Both the position numbers and the translations under genes were made by a program. DNA of 64,000 nt from Mariniphaga sp040772505 (GTDB taxonomy: Bacteria; Bacteroidota; Bacteroidia; Bacteroidales; Prolixibacteraceae). The notes under the pieces are model-generated. The model saw nothing but the letters and a program-made list of their open reading frames with translations, had not been told where the DNA came from and searched no databases. Below, in pieces: positions 7,726 to 15,367 of the stretch (within the stretch, counting starts at the first letter, position 1; every line of letters begins with the position of its first letter). Location: the NCBI GenBank assembly GCA_040772505.1, contig JAXGYA010000012.1, positions 1 through 64,000 on the forward strand. The letters run 5' to 3'.

Positions 7726-8697
7726 ATGAAAAATTTCCTGCTCATCGGTGCCGCCGGATATATTGCACCCCGCCACTTGAAAGCCATAAAAGAGACAGGC
7801 AGTAATCTCATTGCAGCGCTTGACCCCTATGATGGCGCGGGTATCCTTGACAGTTATTTTCCCGAAGCCGATTTTTTTACCGAATTTGAACGGTTTGACC
7901 GCCACGTGGATAAACTCCGCCGAAAAGAGGTCGGTATAGATTATGTGAGCGTTTGCTCGCCTAACTTCCTGCACGATTCACATATCCGTTTCGGACTACG
8001 CACAGGAGCAGATGTGATTTGTGAAAAACCCATTGTGCTGAATCCATGGAATGTGGATGCTTTAAGTGAAATTGAGCGCGAAACCGGGAAAAATATATAC
8101 AACATTCTGCAGTTGCGTCTTCACCCAAGTGTAATCGAGCTGAAAAACAAAATTGAAAACGGCCCCGAAGATAAAATTTACGACATTGACCTCAGCTATA
8201 TTACAGCACGCGGACACTGGTACTATACCAGCTGGAAAGGTGATATTGCAAAGTCGGGAGGTGTTGCCTCCAACATTGGCGTACATTTCTTTGATATGCT
8301 CATCTGGATTTTTGGCGAAGTTCAAAGCAATATCGTTCATCTGCACGAACACGATCGCGCAGCCGGATTCCTTCAATTGAAAAAGGCACGTGTGCGCTGG
8401 TTTCTCAGCATCAACTACCAAACCATCCCCGACGAAATAAAAAAACGGGGATTACGTACTTTCCGCTCCATAACAGTTGATGGTGATACTTTTGAATTCA
8501 GCGACGGATTCACCGAGCTACATACCAGAAGCTATGAGAATATCCTTTCAGGAAAAGGTTTCCGCATCAGCGAAACAGCTAAAGTCATTGAAACGGTTTA
8601 TACTATCCGAAACAGTTCACCAGTGGGGTTAAAAGGCGATTTTCATCCGCTTGCAAAATTGCCCCTGTCCAAACATCCTTTTCTAAGAAACAGTTGA
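7726..8697 (+). CDS. UDP-N-acetyl-2-amino-2-deoxyglucuronate dehydrogenase (WbpB/WlbA-like)
   Basis: This is a Gfo/Idh/MocA-family oxidoreductase of 323 residues with an N-terminal Rossmann fold (FLLIGAAGYIAPRHLKAI) and the family motif CEKP (ICEKPIVLNP). The segments GAAGYIAPRH, YNILQLR and GVASNIGVHFFDML, and the C-terminal pattern RSITVDG then EFSDGFTELHTRSYE, closely resemble remembered WbpB of Pseudomonas, which oxidises C3 of UDP-GlcNAc-uronate on the way to UDP-diacetamido-mannuronate. The start is the ATG at 7726; an in-frame TTG six bases earlier is less likely. The stop overlaps the region just before the next start, implying one operon. The other enzymes of that pathway are not in the window. 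Confidence 0.85.
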   Translation: MKNFLLIGAAGYIAPRHLKAIKETGSNLIAALDPYDGAGILDSYFPEADFFTEFERFDRHVDKLRRKEVGIDYVSVCSPNFLHDSHIRFGLRTGADVICEKPIVLNPWNVDALSEIERETGKNIYNILQLRLHPSVIELKNKIENGPEDKIYDIDLSYITARGHWYYTSWKGDIAKSGGVASNIGVHFFDMLIWIFGEVQSNIVHLHEHDRAAGFLQLKKARVRWFLSINYQTIPDEIKKRGLRTFRSITVDGDTFEFSDGFTELHTRSYENILSGKGFRISETAKVIETVYTIRNSSPVGLKGDFHPLAKLPLSKHPFLRNS

Positions 8698-8699
8698 AA

Positions 8700-9764
8700 A
8701 TGAAAATATTAATTACCGGCACCGCCGGATTTATCGGTTATCATCTCACAAAGCGCCTTATAGGGCGCGGCGACACCGTTGTGGGAATTGACAACATCAA
8801 TGATTTAGGCGATACCAATCTGAAATTTGCGCGACTGGCTGAAACCGGAATAACCACAGAAGCTGAAAAATGGTATAAAAAAACAGAAAGCGGCAAGTAT
8901 CCCAATTACAGCTTTATACGCATGAATCTTGAGGATACCGAACAACTGGAAAAGCTTTTTAAAGAGGAGAAATTTGACAAAGTGTGCAATCTGGCGGCAC
9001 AGGCAGGTGTGCGCTACAGTTTGCAAAATCCGCATGTCTATATCAGCAGTAACATTACCGGTTTTATGAACATTTTAGAATCGTGCAGACACCACAATAT
9101 CAGGCATCTGGTGTATGCAAGTTCATCAAGCGTTTACGGCAACAATGCCAAAATGCCGCTCAGCACCGGCGACAATGTTGATCACCCCGTCAGTCTTTAT
9201 GCAGCCACTAAAAAGAGCAACGAACTTATGGCACACACCTACAGCCATCTGTTCGGACTGCCGACAACCGGACTGCGTTTTTTCACAGTTTATGGTCCAT
9301 GGGGGCGCCCCGACATGGCACCGTTTCTTTTCACAAAAGCCATTCTGAAAGGGCAACCCATCAAAGTTTTTAACCACGGAAATTTGCAACGGGATTTCAC
9401 CTATGTTGACGATATTGTTGAAGGAATCATCCGGGTGATTGACCAATCTGCAAAGCCTGTTGCCGGGAAAAATCCGGGTATTTCGGAAAGCGCCACAGCT
9501 CCCTATAAAATATACAATATCGGAAATTCTGCACCGGTGAAACTGATGGATTTTATTTCAGCCATTGAAAAAGCTTTAAACAAAAAAGCAAAAAAGGAAT
9601 TTTTACCCATGCAGCCGGGCGATGTTTACAGCACCCAAGCCGATGTGTCAGATTTGATAAATGAGATGGGATATAAACCGGACACTCAGCTTGAGAAGGG
9701 AATTGAAAAGTTTATTGAGTGGTATAAGGAGTTTTATGATGAATGTAAATTCGTGAATTCGTGA
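8700..9764 (+). CDS. UDP-glucuronate 4-epimerase (NAD-dependent epimerase/dehydratase)
   Basis: The enzyme is an extended short-chain dehydrogenase that converts UDP-glucuronate to UDP-galacturonate for surface glycans. Motifs are the NAD-binding GTAGFIGYH near the N-terminus, the catalytic serine region YASSSSVYG, the YAATK catalytic Tyr/Lys pair, and GRPDMAPFLF, ILKGQPIKVFNHG and RDFTYVDDIVEGI, which mark the CapI/LspL/GAE type. The ATG at 8700 lies 3 bases past the upstream stop; a TTG at 8694 is discounted. The last codons (KFVNS then stop) fall inside a low-complexity intergenic repeat that seems to have replaced the native tail. Confidence 0.9.
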   Translation: MKILITGTAGFIGYHLTKRLIGRGDTVVGIDNINDLGDTNLKFARLAETGITTEAEKWYKKTESGKYPNYSFIRMNLEDTEQLEKLFKEEKFDKVCNLAAQAGVRYSLQNPHVYISSNITGFMNILESCRHHNIRHLVYASSSSVYGNNAKMPLSTGDNVDHPVSLYAATKKSNELMAHTYSHLFGLPTTGLRFFTVYGPWGRPDMAPFLFTKAILKGQPIKVFNHGNLQRDFTYVDDIVEGIIRVIDQSAKPVAGKNPGISESATAPYKIYNIGNSAPVKLMDFISAIEKALNKKAKKEFLPMQPGDVYSTQADVSDLINEMGYKPDTQLEKGIEKFIEWYKEFYDECKFVNS

Positions 9765-9780
9765 ATTTGCGAATTTGCAA
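9741..9780. repeat. GAATTTGCG-type low-complexity repeat, copy 2
   Basis: Units AAATTCGTG, AATTCGTG, AATTTGCG and AATTTGC follow each other. The first part codes for the last residues and the stop of the epimerase and the rest is intergenic. Confidence 0.6.
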
Positions 9781-9829
9781 AAAAACAAAAGTTCAAAAGT
9801 ACCGAAACACAAATGTGTGAAATAAATCA

Positions 9830-9837
9830 TATATTTG
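9830..9837 (+). promoter_or_regulatory. -7 box before the ECF sigma gene
   Basis: TATATTTG matches TAnnTTTG and lies 23 bases before the TTG start at 9861. A -33 TTTG is not evident, so the call rests on one element in AT-rich DNA. Confidence 0.4.
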
Positions 9838-9860
9838 TCTCTATATAAATCGATCGATAA

Positions 9861-10463
9861 TTGAGCCAAAAGGAAAATGAAATATTTCTCATAAAGGCTT
9901 TTAAAAACGGCAACTCAAGCGCTTTTGAAAAGCTCTTTAAACGCTATCATAAAAGGTTGTATGCTTTTTTGATGCAGCTGCTCAATTCCAAAGAAGATGC
10001 TGAAGAGATTGTGCAGGAATCATTTATTAAAATCTGGGAAAAGCGGGAGGAGTTTATTGAAGGCTACCCTTTTGATGCGTATCTTTTTAAAATTGCCAAA
10101 AATTCATTTTTAAACCATACCCGTAAAAAAGTTAATCAGAGAATCTTTGAAAACTATCTTGAATATGCAGATGAATTGTCATCAGACAATGCGGATGACT
10201 ATATCATTTATCAAGAAACTCTCAATATTATCCAAGCAATTATTGATGAAATGCCTCCCCGGCGCAGGGAAATTTTCCATCTTAGAAAAACTGAAGGCTT
10301 ATCACGAAAAGAGATAGCTGAAAAACTGCAGATTTCTGTCATCACCGTGGACAGCCAGCTTCTTAAGGCAAATAACTTTATGAAGGAAAAACTAAAAAAA
10401 CACAACCTGTTAAATGCACTTCTGATTCTGCCGATAATAAACGATTATTTTCAATTGTTTTAA
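9861..10463 (+). CDS. ECF RNA polymerase sigma factor (FecI/RpoE-like, Bacteroidota type)
   Basis: The 200 residues contain sigma region 2 (about 20-90; SAFEKLFKRYHKRLYAF, then EDAEEIVQESFIKIW, with -10 contact residues) and region 4 (about 130-185; MPPRRREIFHLRKTEGLSRKEIAEKL as the HTH). It should direct RNA polymerase to promoters of the linked SusC/SusD genes when released from the FecR protein encoded 70 bases downstream. The start is a TTG; the next in-frame Met lies inside region 2, so a shorter form is unlikely. The C-terminus ends in a hydrophobic stretch (LLNALLILPII). Confidence 0.93.
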   Translation: MSQKENEIFLIKAFKNGNSSAFEKLFKRYHKRLYAFLMQLLNSKEDAEEIVQESFIKIWEKREEFIEGYPFDAYLFKIAKNSFLNHTRKKVNQRIFENYLEYADELSSDNADDYIIYQETLNIIQAIIDEMPPRRREIFHLRKTEGLSRKEIAEKLQISVITVDSQLLKANNFMKEKLKKHNLLNALLILPIINDYFQLF

Positions 10464-10533
10464 AAAATAATCAATGGTTGAGTAATAGGTTTTGCCTTCT
10501 TAAGTGTATTACTTGTATAACGCAAACAAAAGA

Positions 10534-11565
10534 ATGAACTCTTTCAGCAGGATTATTAAAAAATTTTATGCCAAATCCTATTCAAAAGAGGATTTACTTC
10601 AACTTTTCTTTTGGCTCAACAGCAAAAAAGGGAATGATGAAATTGATATGCTCCTCAACAAGAGCTGGGACTCATTTGAAGATGAGATTTCAGTTTATAT
10701 CAATTCCGAAGAAATATTTCAAAACATAAAAAAGGGAATTCGCAACAAAAAGTCAAAGGAGTTCAGGCGAGCTATCCCCCGTTTGTTGCCCTATGCATCA
10801 ATGTTCTTATTAATCCTCGGTTTTGCATTTTATTTCTATTATGACAAGTTTTTTCATGCTCCCGAAACAGAATTGCTTAAAAACAGAATTACATCTGTAA
10901 TAACGAAAAACGGCCAGCGTTCAATGGTCGTTTTACCCGATAGTTCAACAGTTTGGTTAAATTCAGGCACGACACTCACTTACCGTGACAATCTTTCAGA
11001 AAACAAAAGAGAAGTTATCCTCAACGGACAGGCTTTCTTTGATGTTGCCGAAAACGAAGATTCCCCGTTTACTGTACAATCCGGCGATTTTGTGGTTTCG
11101 GTAACCGGAACATCATTTGATGTAAATGCATACCCGGAAAGCGGTGTGGTGAGTGTTGCGCTTGAATCGGGTAAAGTTGAACTGATGCACCGGAGAATAT
11201 TGACGTTCAACTATACTATGCTGCCGGAGGAAGTAGCCTGCTATAATCTTTCAAAGAACTCAATGAATGTTACCTCTACTGATATCAAACGGTATTCATC
11301 ATGGAAAGATGGTCTTTTGATTTTCAGAAATGAGCCCATAAAAACAGTTTTTGATAAACTTACACGATGGTTTAATATTGATATTGAAGTATTGGACAAC
11401 CGGGTGTATGAATCCATATTCACCGGAACCATCCAGTATGAAAGCTATGAGCAGATTTTCAGGCTCATCGAGTATTCCTGCCCGTTAAAATGCAGAATAA
11501 ATCACAATTCTGACACGGACATGATTCCCAAAATTTTTATTGAAAGAAAACAACATGTAAACTAA
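10534..11565 (+). CDS. FecR-family anti-sigma factor
   Basis: This 343-residue inner-membrane protein has a cytoplasmic N-terminal part (about 1-80), one membrane helix (about 88-105; YASMFLLILGFAFYFYY) and a periplasmic FecR domain (about 125-225; SMVVLPDSSTVWLNSGTTL, REVILNGQAFFDV, FVVSVTGTSFDVNAY), then a DUF4974-like C-terminal domain (FRNEPIKTVFDKLTRWFNI). In this system FecR holds the sigma factor until the STN domain of the receptor signals binding of ligand. The start is taken at the ATG at 10534 rather than the GTG at 10504, since the extra ten residues add nothing to the family pattern. It sits between its sigma factor and the receptor. Confidence 0.92.
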   Translation: MNSFSRIIKKFYAKSYSKEDLLQLFFWLNSKKGNDEIDMLLNKSWDSFEDEISVYINSEEIFQNIKKGIRNKKSKEFRRAIPRLLPYASMFLLILGFAFYFYYDKFFHAPETELLKNRITSVITKNGQRSMVVLPDSSTVWLNSGTTLTYRDNLSENKREVILNGQAFFDVAENEDSPFTVQSGDFVVSVTGTSFDVNAYPESGVVSVALESGKVELMHRRILTFNYTMLPEEVACYNLSKNSMNVTSTDIKRYSSWKDGLLIFRNEPIKTVFDKLTRWFNIDIEVLDNRVYESIFTGTIQYESYEQIFRLIEYSCPLKCRINHNSDTDMIPKIFIERKQHVN

Positions 11566-11605
11566 AAATTGAAATGCCTATGAGATAAATTAAAAAAGTC
11601 AAAAA

Positions 11606-11674
11606 AAAAGGAGATGTGCCCAAACATCTCCCTTTGTGAGTTTTTGCCTCTACTTATCAAAAACGCGAGGCAAA
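11606..11674 (+). promoter_or_regulatory. Structured leader between fecR and susC
   Basis: Three helices can be drawn. A strong hairpin pairs GGAGATGT (11610-11617) with ACATCTCC (11624-11631) around a 6-base loop. Then GTTTTTG (11640-11646) can pair with CAAAAAC (11658-11664), or TTTGCCTC (11643-11650) can pair with GAGGCAAA (11667-11674). The last two share bases and exclude each other. The region ends 36 bases before the susC ATG. This could be a terminator followed by a leader, or a switch. Confidence 0.5.
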
Positions 11675-11710
11675 GTTAATTTGAAAAAAAATCCAAATCA
11701 ATGTAAAAGT

Positions 11711-14700
11711 ATGAAAAAAAATCAATGTAACATTTTTTCGGAGATACAAAAACTTCGAAAAGCAAAATTGTGGAAAGTTATGAGGATTGTATTGTTTTTA
11801 ATAACGATCGGTATTACGCAGGCTTTTGCGTTGGATAGCTATGCGCAGGCAACACGAATCAGCCTGAACATGGAGAGACAATCTATCCAAAAAATACTGG
11901 AAACAATCGAGGAGCAAACGGAATTCCGTTTCATGTATGACGCAACAGTAGTTGACGTTACTCAAAGCCGTACAATAAAATGCAAAAACAAACCTGTCTC
12001 AAAAATTCTTGAAGAGATTTTCGAAGGTTCCATGATAGCCTATATCGTTGAAGACAGACAGATTGCTTTGAGTAATGCCCAAGCTGCTATGAGCGAAACT
12101 GCTCAGCAGCAACGCACCGTTTCAGGCAAAGTAACCGAATTCTCAGGTGAGCCTTTGCCGGGTGTTGCCGTTGCTGTGAAAGGAACTTCCCAGGGCACCA
12201 TAACCAATGCCGATGGTGAATATTCTTTAATAAATATTCCTGAAAATGCAGTTTTGCAATTTTCATTTGTTGGAATGAAAATGCAGGAAATTGCAGTAGC
12301 AGGGAAACAACTGATTGATGTTGTTATGGAAGAGGAATCCATTGGCATTAGTGAGGTTGTAGTAACTGCATTAGGTATAACAAGAGAGAAAAAATCTCTG
12401 GGATATTCTGTGGGAGAAGTTAATGGAAGCGATCTGAATGAAACTCCCATGGGAAATGTATTAAATGCCGTTGCCGGAAAAGCCGCAGGTGTTCAGGTAT
12501 CACAAATGTATGGTCTTGCGGGTTCTTCTGTAAATATGGTGATTCGTGGGGCAAGTTCATTAAATACTACGAATCAGCCTCTTTTTGTAATTGATGGTGT
12601 GCCGTTGAACAATGGAATTAATAATAACTATAAAGATGCAGATATGGGGAACGCCATTTCTGATCTTAACACTGAGGACATCGAGTCTATGTCAATTCTG
12701 AAAGGGCCCAGCGCAGCAGCGCTGTATGGTTCCAGGGCTGGAAATGGAGTAGTTCTTATTACAACAAAATCGGGGAAGGGAGCTAAAAAAGGTATTGGAG
12801 TTTCTCTCAATACATCATATATTCTTGATAATCCCTATCATTTTGTTCCATTTCAATCTTTGTTTGCTTCGGGCAAAGCTGGAGTTCACAATTTAGGTGA
12901 AACAGAAAATGAATCATGGGGAGCAATTCTTGATGGAACTTTCCCCGATACCTACCAATGGGACAAGTCGTTGATAAATAATGACGGTACATCGTTACAA
13001 CCCTTGGTTGCTTATCCAAATCGGCAGCAAGATTTTTATCAAAACGGGTTTAGCCAGTCGAACAATGTTGCATTTGATGGGAATTATGATAAAGCAAATT
13101 TCCGTGTTACTTTCGGTAATATGATCAATGAAGGCATTTTGCCCAATACCGATTATTCCAGAAAAACAATTGGGGTTAATGGGAATTACAATCTAACCGA
13201 CAAAATGAAGGTAAGTGCCTCTGTTAATATCTCTGAAGCCGGTTCTGATAACAGACAAAACATTAGTGCGGGACGACGGGATCCTGCCCGATCGGTTCTT
13301 GAAATGGGGGTACAGGTCAACATTCTTGATTTGCAGGATTATTGGCTTGAAGGTCAGGAAAACATCCAGCAGAGGAAGAGCAAACCGAAACAAAATAACC
13401 CCTATTTCAATGTTTACGAAAACCTGACAGGGTTCAAACGTAACCAGACCATGGCAAAACTCCAGCTTGATTGGGAAATTTTTAATGATTTCAGTTTTAT
13501 GGCCAGGTATCTCACAAATGTGATAAACCAGAGGAATGAGGCAAAAGTTGCATGGAGTGATTACGATAATAACCGTGGGGAATATTCTATTCAGAGAACT
13601 TTTGCAAAAGAGGAAAACTGGGAGGGCATGTTTACCTACAATAAAAATATTATTGAGGGGTTGAACCTGACTGCAAATCTGGGGGGAAACCTACGTTATG
13701 ATTACAGTGATGCTATTTCAAACGAAACATCCCAACTGGTACTACCGGGACTGTTCACTATTTCCAATGGGGTACCGGGAACAGTTTCTTACAACAGTTA
13801 CTGGGGAGAAAAAGCTGTTAACAGTGTATTTGGTTCCGTTTCTATGGGGTACCAGAATATGATCTATCTTGATCTGACCGCAAGAAATGACTGGTCGAGC
13901 ACATTGCCAAAGGATAACCGATCCTATTTTTATCCTTCTGCATCTTTAAGTCTGTTAGTCAACGAGATGTTACAATTGCCTTCATGGATTGATCTGGCAA
14001 AATTAAGGGCAGGATATGCACAGGTTGGTAACGATGTGGGACCATATGCATTGGCTCAGTATTATGCCACTACCACCGACTGGGATGAAGCAAAGCGGAT
14101 GTTTATGCCCGGAACCCTGAGGAATCCGGAATTAAAGCCTGAGATAGCTACCTCAAAGGAAATTGGTTTAGACCTTTCATTGTTTAATAACAGAATTAAC
14201 CTGGACGCAACCTACTACGTGGTTGATAATAAGAACCAGGTTCTTAGCATTTCAACACCAACTGAATCAGGAGCCACAGCAAAGCAAATCAATGCAGGGC
14301 TTGTTCAAGGCAGGGGATGGGATATATCCTTAAATACAAATCTGGTGAAAAAAAGGGATTTTTCTGCCGATCTGGGTTTATCATTTACCCGAAACAGGAC
14401 CAAGATTGTTGAATTGGCCGAAGGCATATCGTACTATCAATTTGGCGATGAAGGCTCTGTAAGACTTAGAAGCTATGTTGGTGATGACATCGGAGATATA
14501 TACGCATATCCTTTTTTGAAAGTCGAAGATAAAAGTTCTCAGTATTATGGCTATCCGATTATAGCTAAAAATGGCAGGCCACAAGTAGACAACAGGGAGG
14601 AGCGTATTGAAAAAATTGGCAACTTCAATCACGATTTTTTAGTCGGTATTCAACCTGTAATCAAATACAAAAACTTTAGTGTTTATGCTAATTTTGATTG

Positions 14701-15358
14701 GAGATCCGGTGGGGAATTCTACTCCAGATCTATGGAATTTTTCAGAAACAATGGTTGGCTGGAGCAGACATTCTCAGGTGTTGATTACGATAGAAACAAA
14801 GATATTGTACAACAAATTAAGGATAATCCGGATAAATACTTCAACTTGTGGGTTGGAGGCAGGACTGGAGATTATGGCGGATTCCCCTGGCCCAATGAAG
14901 CAACTCAGAAATCAAGATCATACGTCAATAAAATTACAGGGGAAACAGTCTATAATAATGATGCGAGTTTTATTCCCGGTGTTCGTGAAGATGGCAAAGG
15001 CGGATACATTGAAAACTTAGGCGGAGAAGGCACCGTATGGATGACTCCTTTTGATGCAAATCAAAGGTCAACCAGATATTATGGGGGAAATAATATCTAT
15101 AGTGCAACTTTTGTAAAATTAAGAGAGTTGTCAGTAACCTACAGGTTCCCTCAACAGTTGGTGAGAAAAGCGAGCCTAAGCAACGTGGCACTATCTTTAA
15201 TTGCACAAAACGTGTTTACATGGACAAAAGCAAAAATACCCGTTGATCCGGAACTTGCCTTTAAACCAAGAGGAAGCTCATGGGTTCAAGGCGCTGAATA
15301 TTATAATGTTACACCTTGGACTCGCTCTTTTGGCATTAAACTTAATATTGAATTTTAA
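11711..15358 (+). CDS. SusC/RagA-family TonB-dependent outer-membrane receptor with STN domain
   Basis: This large transporter (1215 residues) imports its ligand across the outer membrane using TonB energy. In order: signal region (about 15-45), STN domain (about 45-120; ISLNMERQSIQKILETIEEQ), carboxypeptidase-like regulatory domain (about 135-215; SGKVTEFSGEPLPGVAVAV), plug domain (about 225-350; ends near LFVIDGVPLNN and GSRAGNGVVLITTKSG) and a 22-strand-type barrel ending in aromatic F. The STN domain fits signalling to the upstream FecR/sigma pair. The ATG at 11711 is preferred; the frame stays open upstream through the structured leader. A 12-base direct repeat AAATCAATGTAA flanks the start codon. 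The next gene encodes its SusD lid. Confidence 0.95.
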   Translation: MKKNQCNIFSEIQKLRKAKLWKVMRIVLFLITIGITQAFALDSYAQATRISLNMERQSIQKILETIEEQTEFRFMYDATVVDVTQSRTIKCKNKPVSKILEEIFEGSMIAYIVEDRQIALSNAQAAMSETAQQQRTVSGKVTEFSGEPLPGVAVAVKGTSQGTITNADGEYSLINIPENAVLQFSFVGMKMQEIAVAGKQLIDVVMEEESIGISEVVVTALGITREKKSLGYSVGEVNGSDLNETPMGNVLNAVAGKAAGVQVSQMYGLAGSSVNMVIRGASSLNTTNQPLFVIDGVPLNNGINNNYKDADMGNAISDLNTEDIESMSILKGPSAAALYGSRAGNGVVLITTKSGKGAKKGIGVSLNTSYILDNPYHFVPFQSLFASGKAGVHNLGETENESWGAILDGTFPDTYQWDKSLINNDGTSLQPLVAYPNRQQDFYQNGFSQSNNVAFDGNYDKANFRVTFGNMINEGILPNTDYSRKTIGVNGNYNLTDKMKVSASVNISEAGSDNRQNISAGRRDPARSVLEMGVQVNILDLQDYWLEGQENIQQRKSKPKQNNPYFNVYENLTGFKRNQTMAKLQLDWEIFNDFSFMARYLTNVINQRNEAKVAWSDYDNNRGEYSIQRTFAKEENWEGMFTYNKNIIEGLNLTANLGGNLRYDYSDAISNETSQLVLPGLFTISNGVPGTVSYNSYWGEKAVNSVFGSVSMGYQNMIYLDLTARNDWSSTLPKDNRSYFYPSASLSLLVNEMLQLPSWIDLAKLRAGYAQVGNDVGPYALAQYYATTTDWDEAKRMFMPGTLRNPELKPEIATSKEIGLDLSLFNNRINLDATYYVVDNKNQVLSISTPTESGATAKQINAGLVQGRGWDISLNTNLVKKRDFSADLGLSFTRNRTKIVELAEGISYYQFGDEGSVRLRSYVGDDIGDIYAYPFLKVEDKSSQYYGYPIIAKNGRPQVDNREERIEKIGNFNHDFLVGIQPVIKYKNFSVYANFDWRSGGEFYSRSMEFFRNNGWLEQTFSGVDYDRNKDIVQQIKDNPDKYFNLWVGGRTGDYGGFPWPNEATQKSRSYVNKITGETVYNNDASFIPGVREDGKGGYIENLGGEGTVWMTPFDANQRSTRYYGGNNIYSATFVKLRELSVTYRFPQQLVRKASLSNVALSLIAQNVFTWTKAKIPVDPELAFKPRGSSWVQGAEYYNVTPWTRSFGIKLNIEF

Positions 15359-15367
15359 TTATTAGTC

